This document shows, in pieces, positions 1 to 15,275 of a stretch of 64,000 nt of DNA. The notes beneath the pieces are model-generated. The model saw only the letters and a list, made by a program, of their open reading frames with translations, ran no database searches and was not told the origin of the DNA. Location of the stretch: the NCBI RefSeq assembly GCF_051622035.1, contig NC_135356.1, positions 2,108,001 through 2,172,000 of the forward strand. Direction: 5' to 3'. The DNA is from Arctopsyche grandis. Lineage: Eukaryota; Arthropoda; Insecta; Trichoptera; Hydropsychidae. The translations under genes were made by a program, and so were the position numbers. Within the stretch, counting starts at the first letter, position 1. Each line of letters starts with the position of its first letter.

Positions 1-59
1 ATAGAATCCACTAGTTAGTTTGTTAGTAATGTCTGTAACTAACGGAATATTATTTATGA

Positions 60-260
60 TATGCAGGTTTTTCAAGTTCGTAATATGGGTGTGTTATAAA
101 TTATTTTTAGGGATTTATTTTGTATTATTTGGAACTTGGAAAGGTTAGTATTCGAGGCGTTATTCCAATAAGGCGAGGTATAGGTTAATAATGTTAATAT
201 GAGCGTGAGATATAATTTTATTTTATTTTGAGTTGATAAAGAACTATGGCGATTATACAT
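60..260 (-). mobile_element. Jockey-like LINE reverse transcriptase fragment
   Basis: The minus strand reads as the C-terminal part of a Jockey-clade reverse transcriptase, with LTYTSPYWNNASNTNLSK followed by IIQNKSLKIIYNTP. This is the conserved thumb/C-terminal segment of insect non-LTR elements. No palm motifs are present, so only a short piece survives. A second piece with almost the same peptide lies at 7.44-7.57 kb on the plus strand. Non-functional relic; the family level is an inference from the motif. Confidence 0.7.
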
Positions 261-943
261 ATATTGGGTATATTGAGAATATACCCTGCATCGCCTTGCG
301 TTTCGCTGCCTCAATGTGAGGTGCCCATCTCATTCTTTTGTCAAATGTTACTCCTAAATATTTTATTACTGATAGCCATTTCAGACTTCCTCCATATAAA
401 TAATATAATATATTCCAATTACATGTATTTTAGATATTTTGATGCGAAACACAGATGCGGCGATGACCCAAAATACATAAAAAAAATAAATGATTGTCAT
501 TTTTGTATATTGAAACATTTCTTTTCTCTAGCTTTGATCTCTGGAGTCGTGAGTTCGTGAGAGTTTCTGGTTGCCGCTCAAACTGATATTTATTAAGGTA
601 TACATTATAATGAAAACCAAATTCTAATGTTCGCACCGTCTATCGGCACATTGTTTTTATGTTGAACAAGTTTTCAAATATTTCAATATTTTCACTACCA
701 AACAGTGATTAGCCCGATGTCATATTTTCTCATACTGTCGGATCAGCATATGATGAAAAATTAATTCCAGCATATGATGATAAACCGTCATCTGATATTG
801 AACCACCTTATGTGTGTATTCTTTAGGAAAGTTGGACATGATAGGCGAGGAGCAGGTAGATGTATGATGGTGTTCAGCTATACTAACGGCTTGGGCCGAT
901 ACTAGTGGAAACTAGTTTTAAATATATAATTGTATTCCTATTT

Positions 944-1022
944 ATGTACGAACTTAGAATTGATAAGGTTTTGGTTATAATTCGTAAACCGGAAGTAGTA
1001 ATTTTTTTAAAACAATATTTCA
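944..1022 (-). repeat. Short copy of the CTTCCGG repeat family, abutting kelch exon 1
   Basis: The reverse complement matches the array unit at 62.5-63.2 kb (CTTCCGGTTTACRAATTCT, then CAAAACSTTAYCAA). It ends in TATTTCAG, about 31 nt upstream of the kelch ATG. That end could serve as a 3' splice site for an upstream untranslated exon. Confidence 0.6.
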
Positions 1023-1053
1023 GAATATATTCATACGTCAATTCTAAACAAAA

Positions 1054-5521
<4,468 letters not shown>

Positions 5522-5930
5522 ATTGTGAAATGAATATTCGAAAATTACGTATTTTATTTCAATTCTACACAATTTCAGACATCTACATACATATATGAGC
5601 ACTCTACAATGTGCTTATTTACCATGTATGATACATAAGTTGTTATTATATATTTTCATGTTGTGTCAAGGGAACCTTAAATTTTAAAAATCTTTGAAAC
5701 GGTCTGCCGTGCCTCCAACCAATCGATTTATCTCAACAAATTTTCGAGTAATGTGTTTTCACATATATCTCGTTTTTGGGAATAGTTTCGACTTCAATTT
5801 AAAGTATTGTTTAATTAAACAAACTCTCAATATTCATCTATGACAGTTTAATTGGGTCGCTTATGATGGATTTTGACTGATTGGTGAGAATTCAAAGTTA
5901 CCGTTTCGCTCGAATGTTCCCATATATGTA
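5522..5930. other. Kelch 3' flank, no gene seen
   Basis: AT-rich sequence after the kelch stop codon. I see no convincing coding exon and no clear AATAAA close to the stop. Confidence 0.5.
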
Positions 5931-6500
5931 TAACGCGCCGCGTTTTTTGTATGTTAAATGTAAGATCTAGAAGTTTAAGCTTAATACTAAGTTATGTATT
6001 CAATTATAAGTCTCCATCAAATGGAAATGGCAGTTTACTATTGTTCGATTTTTCTTCCACTACTTTTTTCCACCCCTTAAACATGTGTGATCTTCACGAA
6101 AATAGCTAAGTGCAATCCAAAAAAATCATTTAATTTCATAAACCGGAAGTGGGATGTTTTCCCCTTAGAAAAGTAAAAATGTTGTCCTTGCACACCCCTG
6201 AACGTATCAAGCTGAAAATTTGTATTTTTTGTATTTGTATTTTTTTAGAGCTGATACGGTTTTGGACAAAATTCGAACCCCGGTAGTAGTTTTTTTCTTT
6301 AAAACAATATACCATTATTTTGTTTTGACCTTATAAATTATTTTTAGTTTCTTAATATTTAATGTGCTTTATAGTGATTATAGTGCTTTTAAGTAATAAA
6401 AAAATTTGGAAAAAAATCGCAATTGCTTTATTTATTCAATTTTGTTTTGCAACCTTCTTATATATTCCTCAAATACATAGATAATATCATGGGATGGTCA
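5930..6500 (-). repeat. Dispersed single-unit copy of the CTTCCGG repeat
   Basis: Read on the minus strand, this follows the same order as 62.2-63.5 kb: the ATGTATTTGAGGAATATA...AAGGTTRCAAAACAAAATT block, then CCGGAAGT sites, the CAGGGGTGTG block, and the block with CGTGAAGA...ACACATGTTTAAGGGGT. It has only one unit of the part that is triplicated at 62.5-63.2 kb, so it may show the unexpanded form. Confidence 0.6.
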
Positions 6501-7440
6501 GATCTGATTATTTTTTATGTGTTTATGTATGATGTTTTAATGTGTGAAGTATCAGAAGACTTATGTACACCATTATAATCTTCATCTCGATGTAGGAAGT
6601 TCTACATATGTAGCTCGAAAACTGTGGCAAGGTCCTCGTGAGTTTAACTTTTAATTTGCTACATTGTTTTTTGTATGGTTAAAACACTGATTCACTTCAA
6701 AAGCAATTAAAACTATAAGTAATAATAACAATTTATGAATTAAGTCAAATTAAAATAGTGCTTTTGCAATTGAAAATAGACCTTCGCCAATTTCTCATTT
6801 ACAATGAAACTTACAAAAACATAAAACAACAGAAGTGTAGTTTTATAATGTACATGAATATCAATTGAAAGTAAAACATATACATAAATAAACTTTTTTT
6901 AAGATTATAAAAAAGCTTAATACTTAAGTCCATAGTATAATACATTTAGTATAGACGGTGCAAAAAAACAAGGTATGGAGATTTTGTGTGTTTATTATTT
7001 GTGCAAAATATGATAAATACATACATACAATATTATATCAATCAATTTTAAAATGAATTTATATTCAATATGGAATTACACACTGAATTATTTCTACAAT
7101 TCGTCCATCTTTGCCATCATATTAGTGCAACAAATTGACATTACGGCCATTTGATTCGACAGTTGATAAACAGTATTGGTGAGATTTGCTAAGCTGTTGT
7201 CATTCTCCTCGTATATTTGTCTCGTTCAAATTCGTAAATAAATAAATAAGTTTTTTAAGTAATGAAAAAATATGAGGGGGGGTCATAAAAATTAAATTAC
7301 TTGGCTTGTAATAAGTTGTTATGTGGTATGATCTTACAACCTATTTACATATGTATTTATGTATAATAACTGTTTTAACGTACTCTTCATTTTTAACATT
7401 TTTGATATTTTCTCTTAGAGCTACATATGTATGTTTCACT
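6500..7440. other. AT-rich spacer, no gene seen
   Basis: Low-complexity AT-rich DNA without long reading frames, splice-consistent exons or RNA gene signatures that I can see. Confidence 0.45.
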
Positions 7441-7575
7441 ATTTATGAAACCTATGCTTCACCTGTATGGAATAACGCTTCGAATACTAACCTTTCCAAG
7501 CTCCAAGTAATACAAAATAAATCCCTAAAAATAATTTATTATGTAATACACCCATATATACTTACTTGAAAAAAC
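7441..7575 (+). mobile_element. Jockey-like LINE fragment (second copy)
   Basis: Translates as YASPVWNNASNTNLSKLQ, then VIQNKSLKIIYYV. This is the same family and same segment as the fragment at 60-260 but in the opposite orientation. It is truncated at both ends and has no catalytic motifs. Confidence 0.7.
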
Positions 7576-8161
7576 TGCATGCCATATGTAATATTCCGTT
7601 TGTTTCCTCGTCGATTCTAAACTTTCTGCTTTTAATTTGGAATTTCTTTACTGATTGTGTGATTGTGATCTAAGCAGACTTTCCATATGTTTTCTTTACT
7701 TTTGTACATATTGATCTTCACATGCAACAATTTTTCATTTTCTTCTGAACATGGAGGAAACATTTTATTTCAAATGTTTTGAAACTCATAATTCTGCGAT
7801 TATGTAGTCTTTCCTATTTCCCAAAATTAAATTCCTCATCGGTTTTAAAATTTCTTCACCGATAGTGTGAATGTGATCTAAGCAGACTTTTGTCACTTTC
7901 CATAATGTTTTCTTTACTTTTGTACATATTGATCTTCAAAAATGTGTGTTGACCAGTGTCCCAGTCTATAGAAACTCATTTGTGTTTTGCATATTACTTA
8001 TGAATAATGAAATAATACGAATTAATAAAATTGACATACGATGTAAACATTATAGAAAGTAATATTCGCACTGGCAGGAAATCAAAATTCCAGCTATCGA
8101 TTCGTTGTCTGGTAATTTCACGACCAAATATGGGCATATAGAATGTGTCCTATAAATAGAC

Positions 8162-8202
8162 CTACCAATGTGCTAAGGTTATCGCCCTTAGCACATTGGT
8201 AG
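8162..8202. repeat. Perfect 16-bp hairpin
   Basis: CTACCAATGTGCTAAG (8162-8177) and its exact reverse complement (8187-8202) are separated by 9 nt. No poly-T follows and there is no miRNA-length stem, so I call it only a palindrome, possibly the end of a foldback repeat. Confidence 0.75.
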
Positions 8203-8265
8203 CCATCGTTCGTTTTCCAGCCAATGCCAATATTTTGTTGTTTATTTATAATGTTTTGCTTATAC

Positions 8266-9329
8266 CAGCGGCTTCCAAACTGGGAGGCGCGGACTATTGC
8301 CAGGGGAGGCGCCAAAACTTTTTATCTACAAATAAATAAAACTTTATATCGTAGTTTAACAGTAAAATTCAATGCATGAATGTTTATTTTTGTTTTTCTT
8401 TCATTTTTATATACACATTTAATTAGCAGACTTTCTCGTTTGAGGATTTGAGGATGAGGAAGAGGCACATTTGTGGACGAACGATAATTTTATTGTTAAA
8501 CTTGCCTATTTGGTTGAAATTTTTGGAAAATGAGCGGTTTAAATAAATCAATGTAGGATCACAAATACATTCACTTGTTCAAAAAGACAAAGTAAAAGCT
8601 TTCATTAACAAGTTGAAGCTATGAAAATCAAATTTACAAAAGAATGAGTTGGATATGTTTTCACTTTCCAAAGATTTCTGGGCCACAGCCAATATTGAAG
8701 CAAGTAAAAATCTTTTTATTGACCACTTGGATGGTTTAGCGCTGCATTTTTCCAATTATTTCAAAGACTTTGATTTCTCAAAGTTTTTGTGGATACAGAA
8801 TCCATTCAACTACCATGAAGAAGACGAATTCGAGCTGCCAACCATCGAAAAAGAAAAATTGATAGCTCACTAAAACAAAAGTTTCAAAATTAAACCATAA
8901 TGAAATTTTGGACGAATCTTAGTGGAGAGTGTGAATCTCTGTATTGCAAAGCAATGCAAGTGCTTCTACCGTTTGTAACGTCTTATTTATGCGAAACGGG
9001 CTATTCGGCACTAGCTGCAATGAAAACCAAATATCGAGCCAGGTTAACTTTGTGCCAATAAACAACAATGTACAAATTTGATGTGTTAGATTTAGTTTAA
9101 TTAGTAATTTAATATAAAAATAAATATACGTGTTCGTATAAATTTATGTTATAGCAAAACCTTTTTATTTTTCTGTCTATTGTAGTGTTCAGTTTTTTTT
9201 TTAAATAAAGGTTTATTATTTAAAACGTGTCTATATTATTATATCTATTAAAAAATAAACGGTAGGGAGGCGCGGAAAAAAAAATTTTTTTTTAGGGAGG
9301 CATAGTAGCATAAAGTTTGGAAACCGCTG
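8266..9329 (+). mobile_element. hAT transposon relic (ZBED5/SCAND3-like transposase), copy 1
   Basis: Both ends read CAGCGGYTTCCAAACT as terminal inverted repeats, the hAT type. The flanks GCTTATAC and ACTTATAT share 6 of 8 positions, fitting a decayed 8-bp target duplication. Inside, 8649-8873 encodes FSLSKDFWATANIEASKNLF and FLWIQNPFNYHEEDEFELP. Further on, SYLCETGYSALAAMKTKYRA belongs to the C-terminal hAT dimerisation region of the ZBED5-like group. The N-terminal zinc finger and the catalytic core are missing, and stops break the frame. It is therefore a non-autonomous deletion derivative. Copy 2, reversed, lies in a furry intron at 53.9-55.5 kb. Confidence 0.85.
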
Positions 9330-9760
9330 ACTTATATTGTAAAACGTGAACTTTTGTAAGATATGTTTAAAATATTAACTAATATCTGAAATTTGTCTCC
9401 CGTATTCTGCGCGCCAATGTCATAACATAAATAAAGGATCCTCTTAGTGTTAGTATACAATCAGTGTTTTCATAGACCTCCCTGCGGTACATTCAACGCG
9501 GTGAATTAAGATTTGTGATTTGACATACGAACTGTCAAAGTGAAATGAACGCAAAAGCGATTGCCAACCTTCTCGGCGTGGCTAGAGGCTAGAGGCTAGA
9601 GAGCGTCAGATGAGCTGACTCTGATGGGATGGCCGCGAACTCTTCGCGAAGACCTCAAACAACGGCCACGGCCACGGTCACGAGGGCCTTTGGCTCGAAC
9701 ATATGTCTAGTCGATAATAATAAAAATTTCGTAAATAAAAAGTATTTGAGAATATTTTTG
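9330..9760. other. Spacer with a short GC-rich patch, no gene seen
   Basis: The segment at about 9,570-9,680 is GC-rich (GGCTAGAGGCTAGAGGCTAG triplet repeat; CTTCGCGAAG palindrome) against an AT-rich background. I see no reading frame that I can assign. Confidence 0.4.
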
Positions 9761-9762
9761 TT

Positions 9763-10147
9763 TGTGTGACCAATTTTAAATTTTTGGGTGTGACCAGTTT
9801 TCTCGTGACCAGTTTCAGCGTGTGACCAGTTTTCTTGTGTGACCAATTTTCTCGTGACCAGTTTTAGCGTGTGACCAATTTTCTCGTGACCAGTTTTAGC
9901 GTGTGACCAATTTTCTCGTGACCAGTTTTAGCGTGTGACCAATTTTCTCGTGACCAGTTTTAGCGTGTGACCAATTTTCTCGTGACCAGTTTTAGCGTGT
10001 GACCAGTTTTCTCGTGTGACCAATTTTCTCGTGACCAGTTTTAGCGTGTGACCAGTTTTCTCGTGACCAGTTTTAGCGTGTGACCAGTTTTATCGTGACC
10101 AGTTTTAGCGTGTGACTAGTTTTCTCGTGACCAGTTTTAGTGTGACG
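9763..10147. repeat. GTGACCA minisatellite, about 32-bp unit, ~11 copies
   Basis: The unit alternates GTGTGACCARTTTTCTC and GTGACCAGTTTTAGC. The last units diverge and run into the R1-like LINE piece. On the minus strand the array lies directly beyond the 3' end of that LINE, so it may have arisen from the LINE tail (inference). Confidence 0.88.
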
Positions 10148-10191
10148 GATGATCACGAGTGACCGACCTAGAGCGACCAGTTGTCCTGTGA

Positions 10192-11400
10192 CAGGTTCAC
10201 ATTTGACTAGTAATCACCGAACCCTCTGCTGTCTCCTGTGTGAGCGTATTGCGCAAGGCCAGCTGCTGCCTGGTAATGCTTAAGTGCGGGTCCGGCAGCA
10301 GCTGAAAGAGAGAGGGGTTTTTAGTGCGTAAGAATCTCACACTCCCCCTGGAATTTGGGCCGGGGGGGCCTATACAAGGCTTTCCCCTTTCACGGAAACG
10401 GCTCGGTTCCTCTCTCTTTCCTCTTCTTCGCAATACGCTCACACAGGAGACAGCAGAGACCCACCTCAAGTCGCGGTGCTCTTATCGAGTCCTACGACTC
10501 AGAAGCGGGCCCCTGGCGTCTCCTTTCCCTTTCGGACTGTAACTTCTCCCCGATCTCGGATGCAGCAAAGGCCTCCCAAGCCGACCAGCTCCCTCTGTCG
10601 CGGAGCATGGAACCCATCACCATCCCCGTCCTCAGCGTTTCCTCCCCGATCGCGGCTTTGAGGACCTCTCTCGGGGCGTCCCACGCAGGACAGTGAAGCA
10701 ATGTATGCTCCGCGTTATCGTCAGCTGCCTCACAGTGGTGGCAGCTTGGTGTTGCTTCTTTCCCTATCTTGTGCAGGTAGGTTCCGAAGCAACCGTGTCC
10801 TGTCAACAACTGGTTGAGGTGGTAGTTCAGATCACCGTGTTTCCTTCCGCACCATTGCTTCAGGTCCCCGACGAGCTTTTGCGTCCACCTCCCCCAGTAG
10901 CTGACTCCCACCGCTGCTGCCACCGTATCATGGTGGCATCCCTCGCTTCGCTTATTTTCAGCCCACCGTGTGTCGCCTGTTATTATGTCGCCTTTCGCTC
11001 AATCGCAAGCAGGTCCACAGGTAGTGTGCCAGCGAGCACCAGAGCGGCATTTTCCGATACCGTGCGGTACGCCGAGACGACCCTCAGAGCACTCCGCCTC
11101 TGCACTCCAGCCATTTTCCGCCTAGTGCGCACCACTTTAAGGGAGTCACACCAGACAGGAGCTCCGTATAGGAGTATAGAGTGGACCACTGAGCTCAGGA
11201 GTTTCCTCCTAACACTCTTAGGTCCCCCTACATTCGGCATGAGGCGAGCTAACTGACAGGCCTGCCCGTCACGTCTGCCCTGGCGGATGCCCGCTCCACA
11301 TGCTCCGTGAACCTGAGCTTCCTGTCGAGCTGGATTCCGAGGTATCGCACCGAGTCACAGAACGCTGCCCCCCTCCTAGGTTTGAACGGGACTATCCACA
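10192..11400 (-). mobile_element. R1-type LINE, 3' part (RT C-terminus and zinc motif)
   Basis: Read on the minus strand: a thumb region VRYLGIQLDRKLRFTEHVER, then LLSSVVHSILLYGAPVW, then RRSALRVVSAYRTVSENAA. The C-terminal Cys/His motif CHHCEAADDNAEHTLLHC follows. All are typical of R1-clade non-LTR elements. The frame is broken near 11,250, and the 5' two thirds (endonuclease, RT palm) are missing. The segment is far more GC-rich than its surroundings. Its 3' region holds a 30-bp perfect inverted repeat (10224-10253 and 10429-10458). Confidence 0.85.
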
Positions 11401-12905
11401 TTGTTTAATGTATTATTATGAATTTGAATTAAAATACTAAACTAACAAAAATATAATATTGAAATTCTTTAGAGCACTGACACGTCGATTTTTTCCAGAA
11501 AAAACATAAAAAATAAAAAAAAAATCATATATATTTTGTTTTATGGTTTGTATTGCTATGAAAGATTTTCAGGAGATTATTTTGTACTTTATATACACCT
11601 ATTTTTCTAATATAATACACCCCCCCTCCTAGAAATTCATTCCTTACTGGTCAAAAATTTTGCCCCCGTCCCTGGGAAAAGCTGAAAACACGCCCCTGCA
11701 TATTAAGCAAATTTTAATTAAAATCAAATTATAATGTTTTTTTTTTATATTAAACACGTTTTCAAATATTTAATATTTTCACTACCTACAATTTCATAGT
11801 ATTTTTTTTTATTGTTATTTTCAGATATTGCTGAAGATGGATTTCGACGCAAGGAAAATCGAGGAACTAATTGATCTAAATTAACGCCGTTAATTGATCT
11901 AAATATACCGCCATTTTTATTTGAGATCGATCTTTACTGCTAATTTTCTTATACCCGAGGCCAGATCTTTCGAACCCAACCCCTCTACATCCGTCTATTC
12001 GGATAATTCTCTTTATTCTTCTTATGAATCTATAATCCGGCACTTGTCTGTAATGCACATTTGGAGACAATATGTATATACCCAAAGCACATCAGTGCAT
12101 ACTGTGTGGTATTTGGTTTTACAGAAAAAGGACGCTTATGCAGCACTTATATTTCAAACACGGCATCGTGAGTTTCGAGAAGTATGAGATATACATAAAC
12201 TATTACTACAAAGATGAGAGTACGGCTGATCGCTGTTCCGAATGATTCCGAATTTAGACCTTGTCGCCGGCATAAACAATCAAACTTTCACGTTTTTATT
12301 GTATAAGTTACTCTATTTAGTCATTGAGAATACTTGGCCAGAATGTGGTTGTGGGGCTATCGAAAATTATTTTTTAGTTCAACGAGAATACTTTAACTTG
12401 TACACATTTAGTTTATTGTTATAAATTGCTTTCGATAGCCACCAGTTATTATTTGTATTATATTGTTACGATTATTATACATACTTGTTATTTAGTATTA
12501 CAATATTCATAAAGTTGTGATCTCCCCCCCCGTAAAAATAGTATTACAAAAAAAATAATGTAAAATATATATTTTCATTGAGAACAAAAGAGTGTATTTA
12601 TTAAAAAATAATCATTATGCATGTACGTGAAGATTTACACAAAAATGTAGATACAAATATGAGTATCACACAGAAAATTCCTCTTAATGAAACATCCAAA
12701 CATGGAAATTGCTTCAGCAACGGCCGTCTACCATTTGTGATGGTCATTCTTTTCTTACATTATTGGGCCAAAGAATTGACGTCAATTCAATTGTGCAAGT
12801 AGATATAGCAGGCAAAATCGATGAATGATTGTTTACAAAGGGAGAAAATAATTAAATAAAATAGCCTTTTTCAATACCAAATTATATTTCGATTAAATCT
12901 TCAAG
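11401..12905. other. Intergenic stretch, no supported gene
   Basis: AT-rich. A possible short exon-like piece after TATTTTCAG at about 11,823 reads KMDFDARKIEELIDLN and then stops. It faintly recalls the start of MADF-domain proteins, but nothing around it extends the domain. I do not call a gene. Confidence 0.35.
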
Positions 12906-12919
12906 TTACAGATAGACTT

Positions 12920-15240
12920 TGTATATTTTAGATTTCATGCTTAATAACAAAAAATTAAACTCACTGGTATAGTATTATATAACTGTAATTAATACCCTAA
13001 CCGCAAATTAAAAAATCACAATATTTAATTAACAAATATCATATTGAATTTATCAGTCTTATATGTTATCGGAACAACTGACCAATAGCTAATACATACA
13101 TTCTAAAAAAACATATAATAAAGGGGTGTGTATTAAACACACCATATTTATTTATATATATTTTAGCTATCAAGCTAATTTAAAAATACATCTTAATTAT
13201 TATACTTAACTCTAAAATTTATAATTAACTTATATGTACTGTCCCTCACAGAGGTGTCTCTTCGCACCTCGCAGGAATGCATCCATGTTTTTAGCAGACC
13301 TGACTGCACTCAGGGAGGGCGTTATACATGAGCACACCCCTGTGAAAAACACCCCCAGCCGTCTTATTCTTTCTTACTCTACTTACAACTAGTTTGTCCT
13401 TATTTCTAGTATCAAAACTATGTTTATCTCTATTCCTTATTATATAATCATCAAAATACTTAGGTAATAACTTATGATCTAACTTATAAACAAAAGACAA
13501 TGTACTAATATTTAGACTAATTCTAATACTCATCCATCCTAATTCATCTAACATACTTCCAATACTCTTAAATCTACTCACATTCAAAATAGCTCTCATA
13601 GCTTTATTCTGTATTTTTTGCATTTTTTCTAAATCTTGGCCACTAAACAAATTAAGCACAGTGGCACAATAAACCACATGTGGCAAGACAATTGAATTAA
13701 ACACTAAAATTTTACTTTTTTTACTTAAAATATTTCTTAATCTACATAATACACCAACTTTTCTAGCCATTTTTTTTATTATATAGTCAGCGTGCATTTT
13801 AAAATTTAGTCCTGAATCTATGTATACACCTAAGTATTTTATATTTTCAACTTTTTCAATTAACTTATCATCAATTCTAATTTCATTCAATATATTTTTA
13901 TTTTTACCATTCAACCACATCATTTTTGTTTTATTCACATTCAACTTTAATTTATTTTCACACAACCAGTCATTCACATAATTTAATTCTATATTTAAAA
14001 TCTCAGACATTACATCAACATTCTTTCCAATTATATATATATATATATATATCAATGTATCATCTGCAAAAAAATGTATTTTACACATCTTAATTACCTT
14101 AACAATATCATTTATATATAATATAAATAATAAGGGTCCCAATTTGGACCCTTGCGGCACTCCATGAGGTGTTACAAATTCAGAGGATAACACCTTATCA
14201 ATTTTTACTATTTGCCTTCTATTATTTAAGTATGATTGAAGCCACTTTAATACTATACCATTTATTCCTAACTTATATAATTTTTGTAATAAAATATTCC
14301 TATCTACTGTCTCGAAATGTATCTATTGTATATGTGGTTGAAATTATATTAAGAACTATCGCATTGCACTTATCAGTCTTATTAATTGAACTTACTAATT
14401 ATTAATACATATGTATGTATGTAAAAAGGCACATAATTTTGTTTCGCCAATCACAATATTCAATAGCTATGATATAAGGCTACATTCACGTATACTAAAT
14501 ATTATAATGAGATGTTACGCAAAAGAGGTCCACATCAAATACAAAAATTATTAAGGAAATTCTACTCTAACATCAGTCTAATTCTTTGAACATAAATGTT
14601 TAATATATAAATATTTTAGATTTCATACTAAATAACAAAAAAATAAACTCACTAGTATAGTATTATATAACTGTAATTAATACCTTACACCACAAATTCA
14701 AAATTCATATTCTATAATAAAAATCACGATATTTTCTTAAACAATATTCAATTAACAAATATCATATTGAATTTATCAGTCTTATATGTATCGAAACAAC
14801 TGACCAATAGCACACAATACACACACATTCTAAAAAAACATACAATAAAGGGGTGTGTATATCAAACAAACAATATTCAATTAAAAAATACCATATTGAA
14901 TTTATCAGTCTCATATTATTGTAACAACTGACCAATAGCTAATACATACACATTCTAAAAATCGTACAATAGAAGGGCGTGTATCGAACACACCATATTT
15001 GGTTGAAATATGTATGTAGGTGCATTCTATTAACAATTATCACATTGAATCAGTTTTATTGATTACTACAATTACTAATGCATATGCACATATGTATAAA
15101 GGCACATAACTTTGTTTCACCAATCACAATATTCAATAGCTACGCTATATAAAGCTACATTCATGTAAAATACTAAATATTGAAATGAGATGTTACCCAA
15201 AAGGGGTCCACATCAAATATTAAGTATTATTAAGGACATT
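12920..15240. repeat. Direct tandem duplication (two units), first unit split by a LINE
   Basis: Unit A (12,922-13,149 plus 14,317-14,558) and unit B (14,606-15,236) share the same order of landmarks. These are TTTAGATTTCATRCT, AACTGACCAATAGC, GGGGTGTGTAT, CCAATCACAATATTCAATAG and GGTCCACATCAAATA...TTATTAAGG. Unit B also contains an extra ~125-bp internal repeat (about 14,880-15,000). The array lies directly downstream of the stop codon of the minus-strand microexon gene, so it could include duplicated 3' flank. Confidence 0.8.
13150..14316 (-). mobile_element. CR1/Jockey-like LINE, 5'-truncated copy 1
   Basis: The minus strand encodes about 300 residues of reverse transcriptase. RT motif B is HGVPQGSKLGPLLFILYIND, and the catalytic FFADDTLIYI follows. 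The thumb and C-terminus include MRAILNVSRF and GVFHRGVLMYNALPE. The 3' end is an AAATAAAT-rich tail. It is truncated at RT motif A (begins in FETVDR) and shares nearly the same sequence with the longer copy at 25.85-27.78 kb. It was inserted into unit A of the tandem duplication. A TA microsatellite directly after the FADD codons encodes YIYIYI and stays in frame here. Confidence 0.9.
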
Positions 15241-15275
15241 AAGAAAAAAAGTATTATCGATGCACAGTTGATGAT

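Noticed and set aside
9763-10147. CRISPR-like array of direct repeats
   Set aside because: There are no unique spacers; both halves of the unit repeat, it varies gradually, and the genome is an insect's. It is a minisatellite.
10197-11256. Plus-strand frames of 70-187 codons
   Set aside because: They are antisense shadows of the minus-strand R1-type LINE, whose peptide motifs are clear.
11823-11883. Exon-like KMDFDARKIEELIDLN after an AG (possible MADF start)
   Set aside because: It stops after about 18 codons and nothing in the next kilobases continues a MADF domain.
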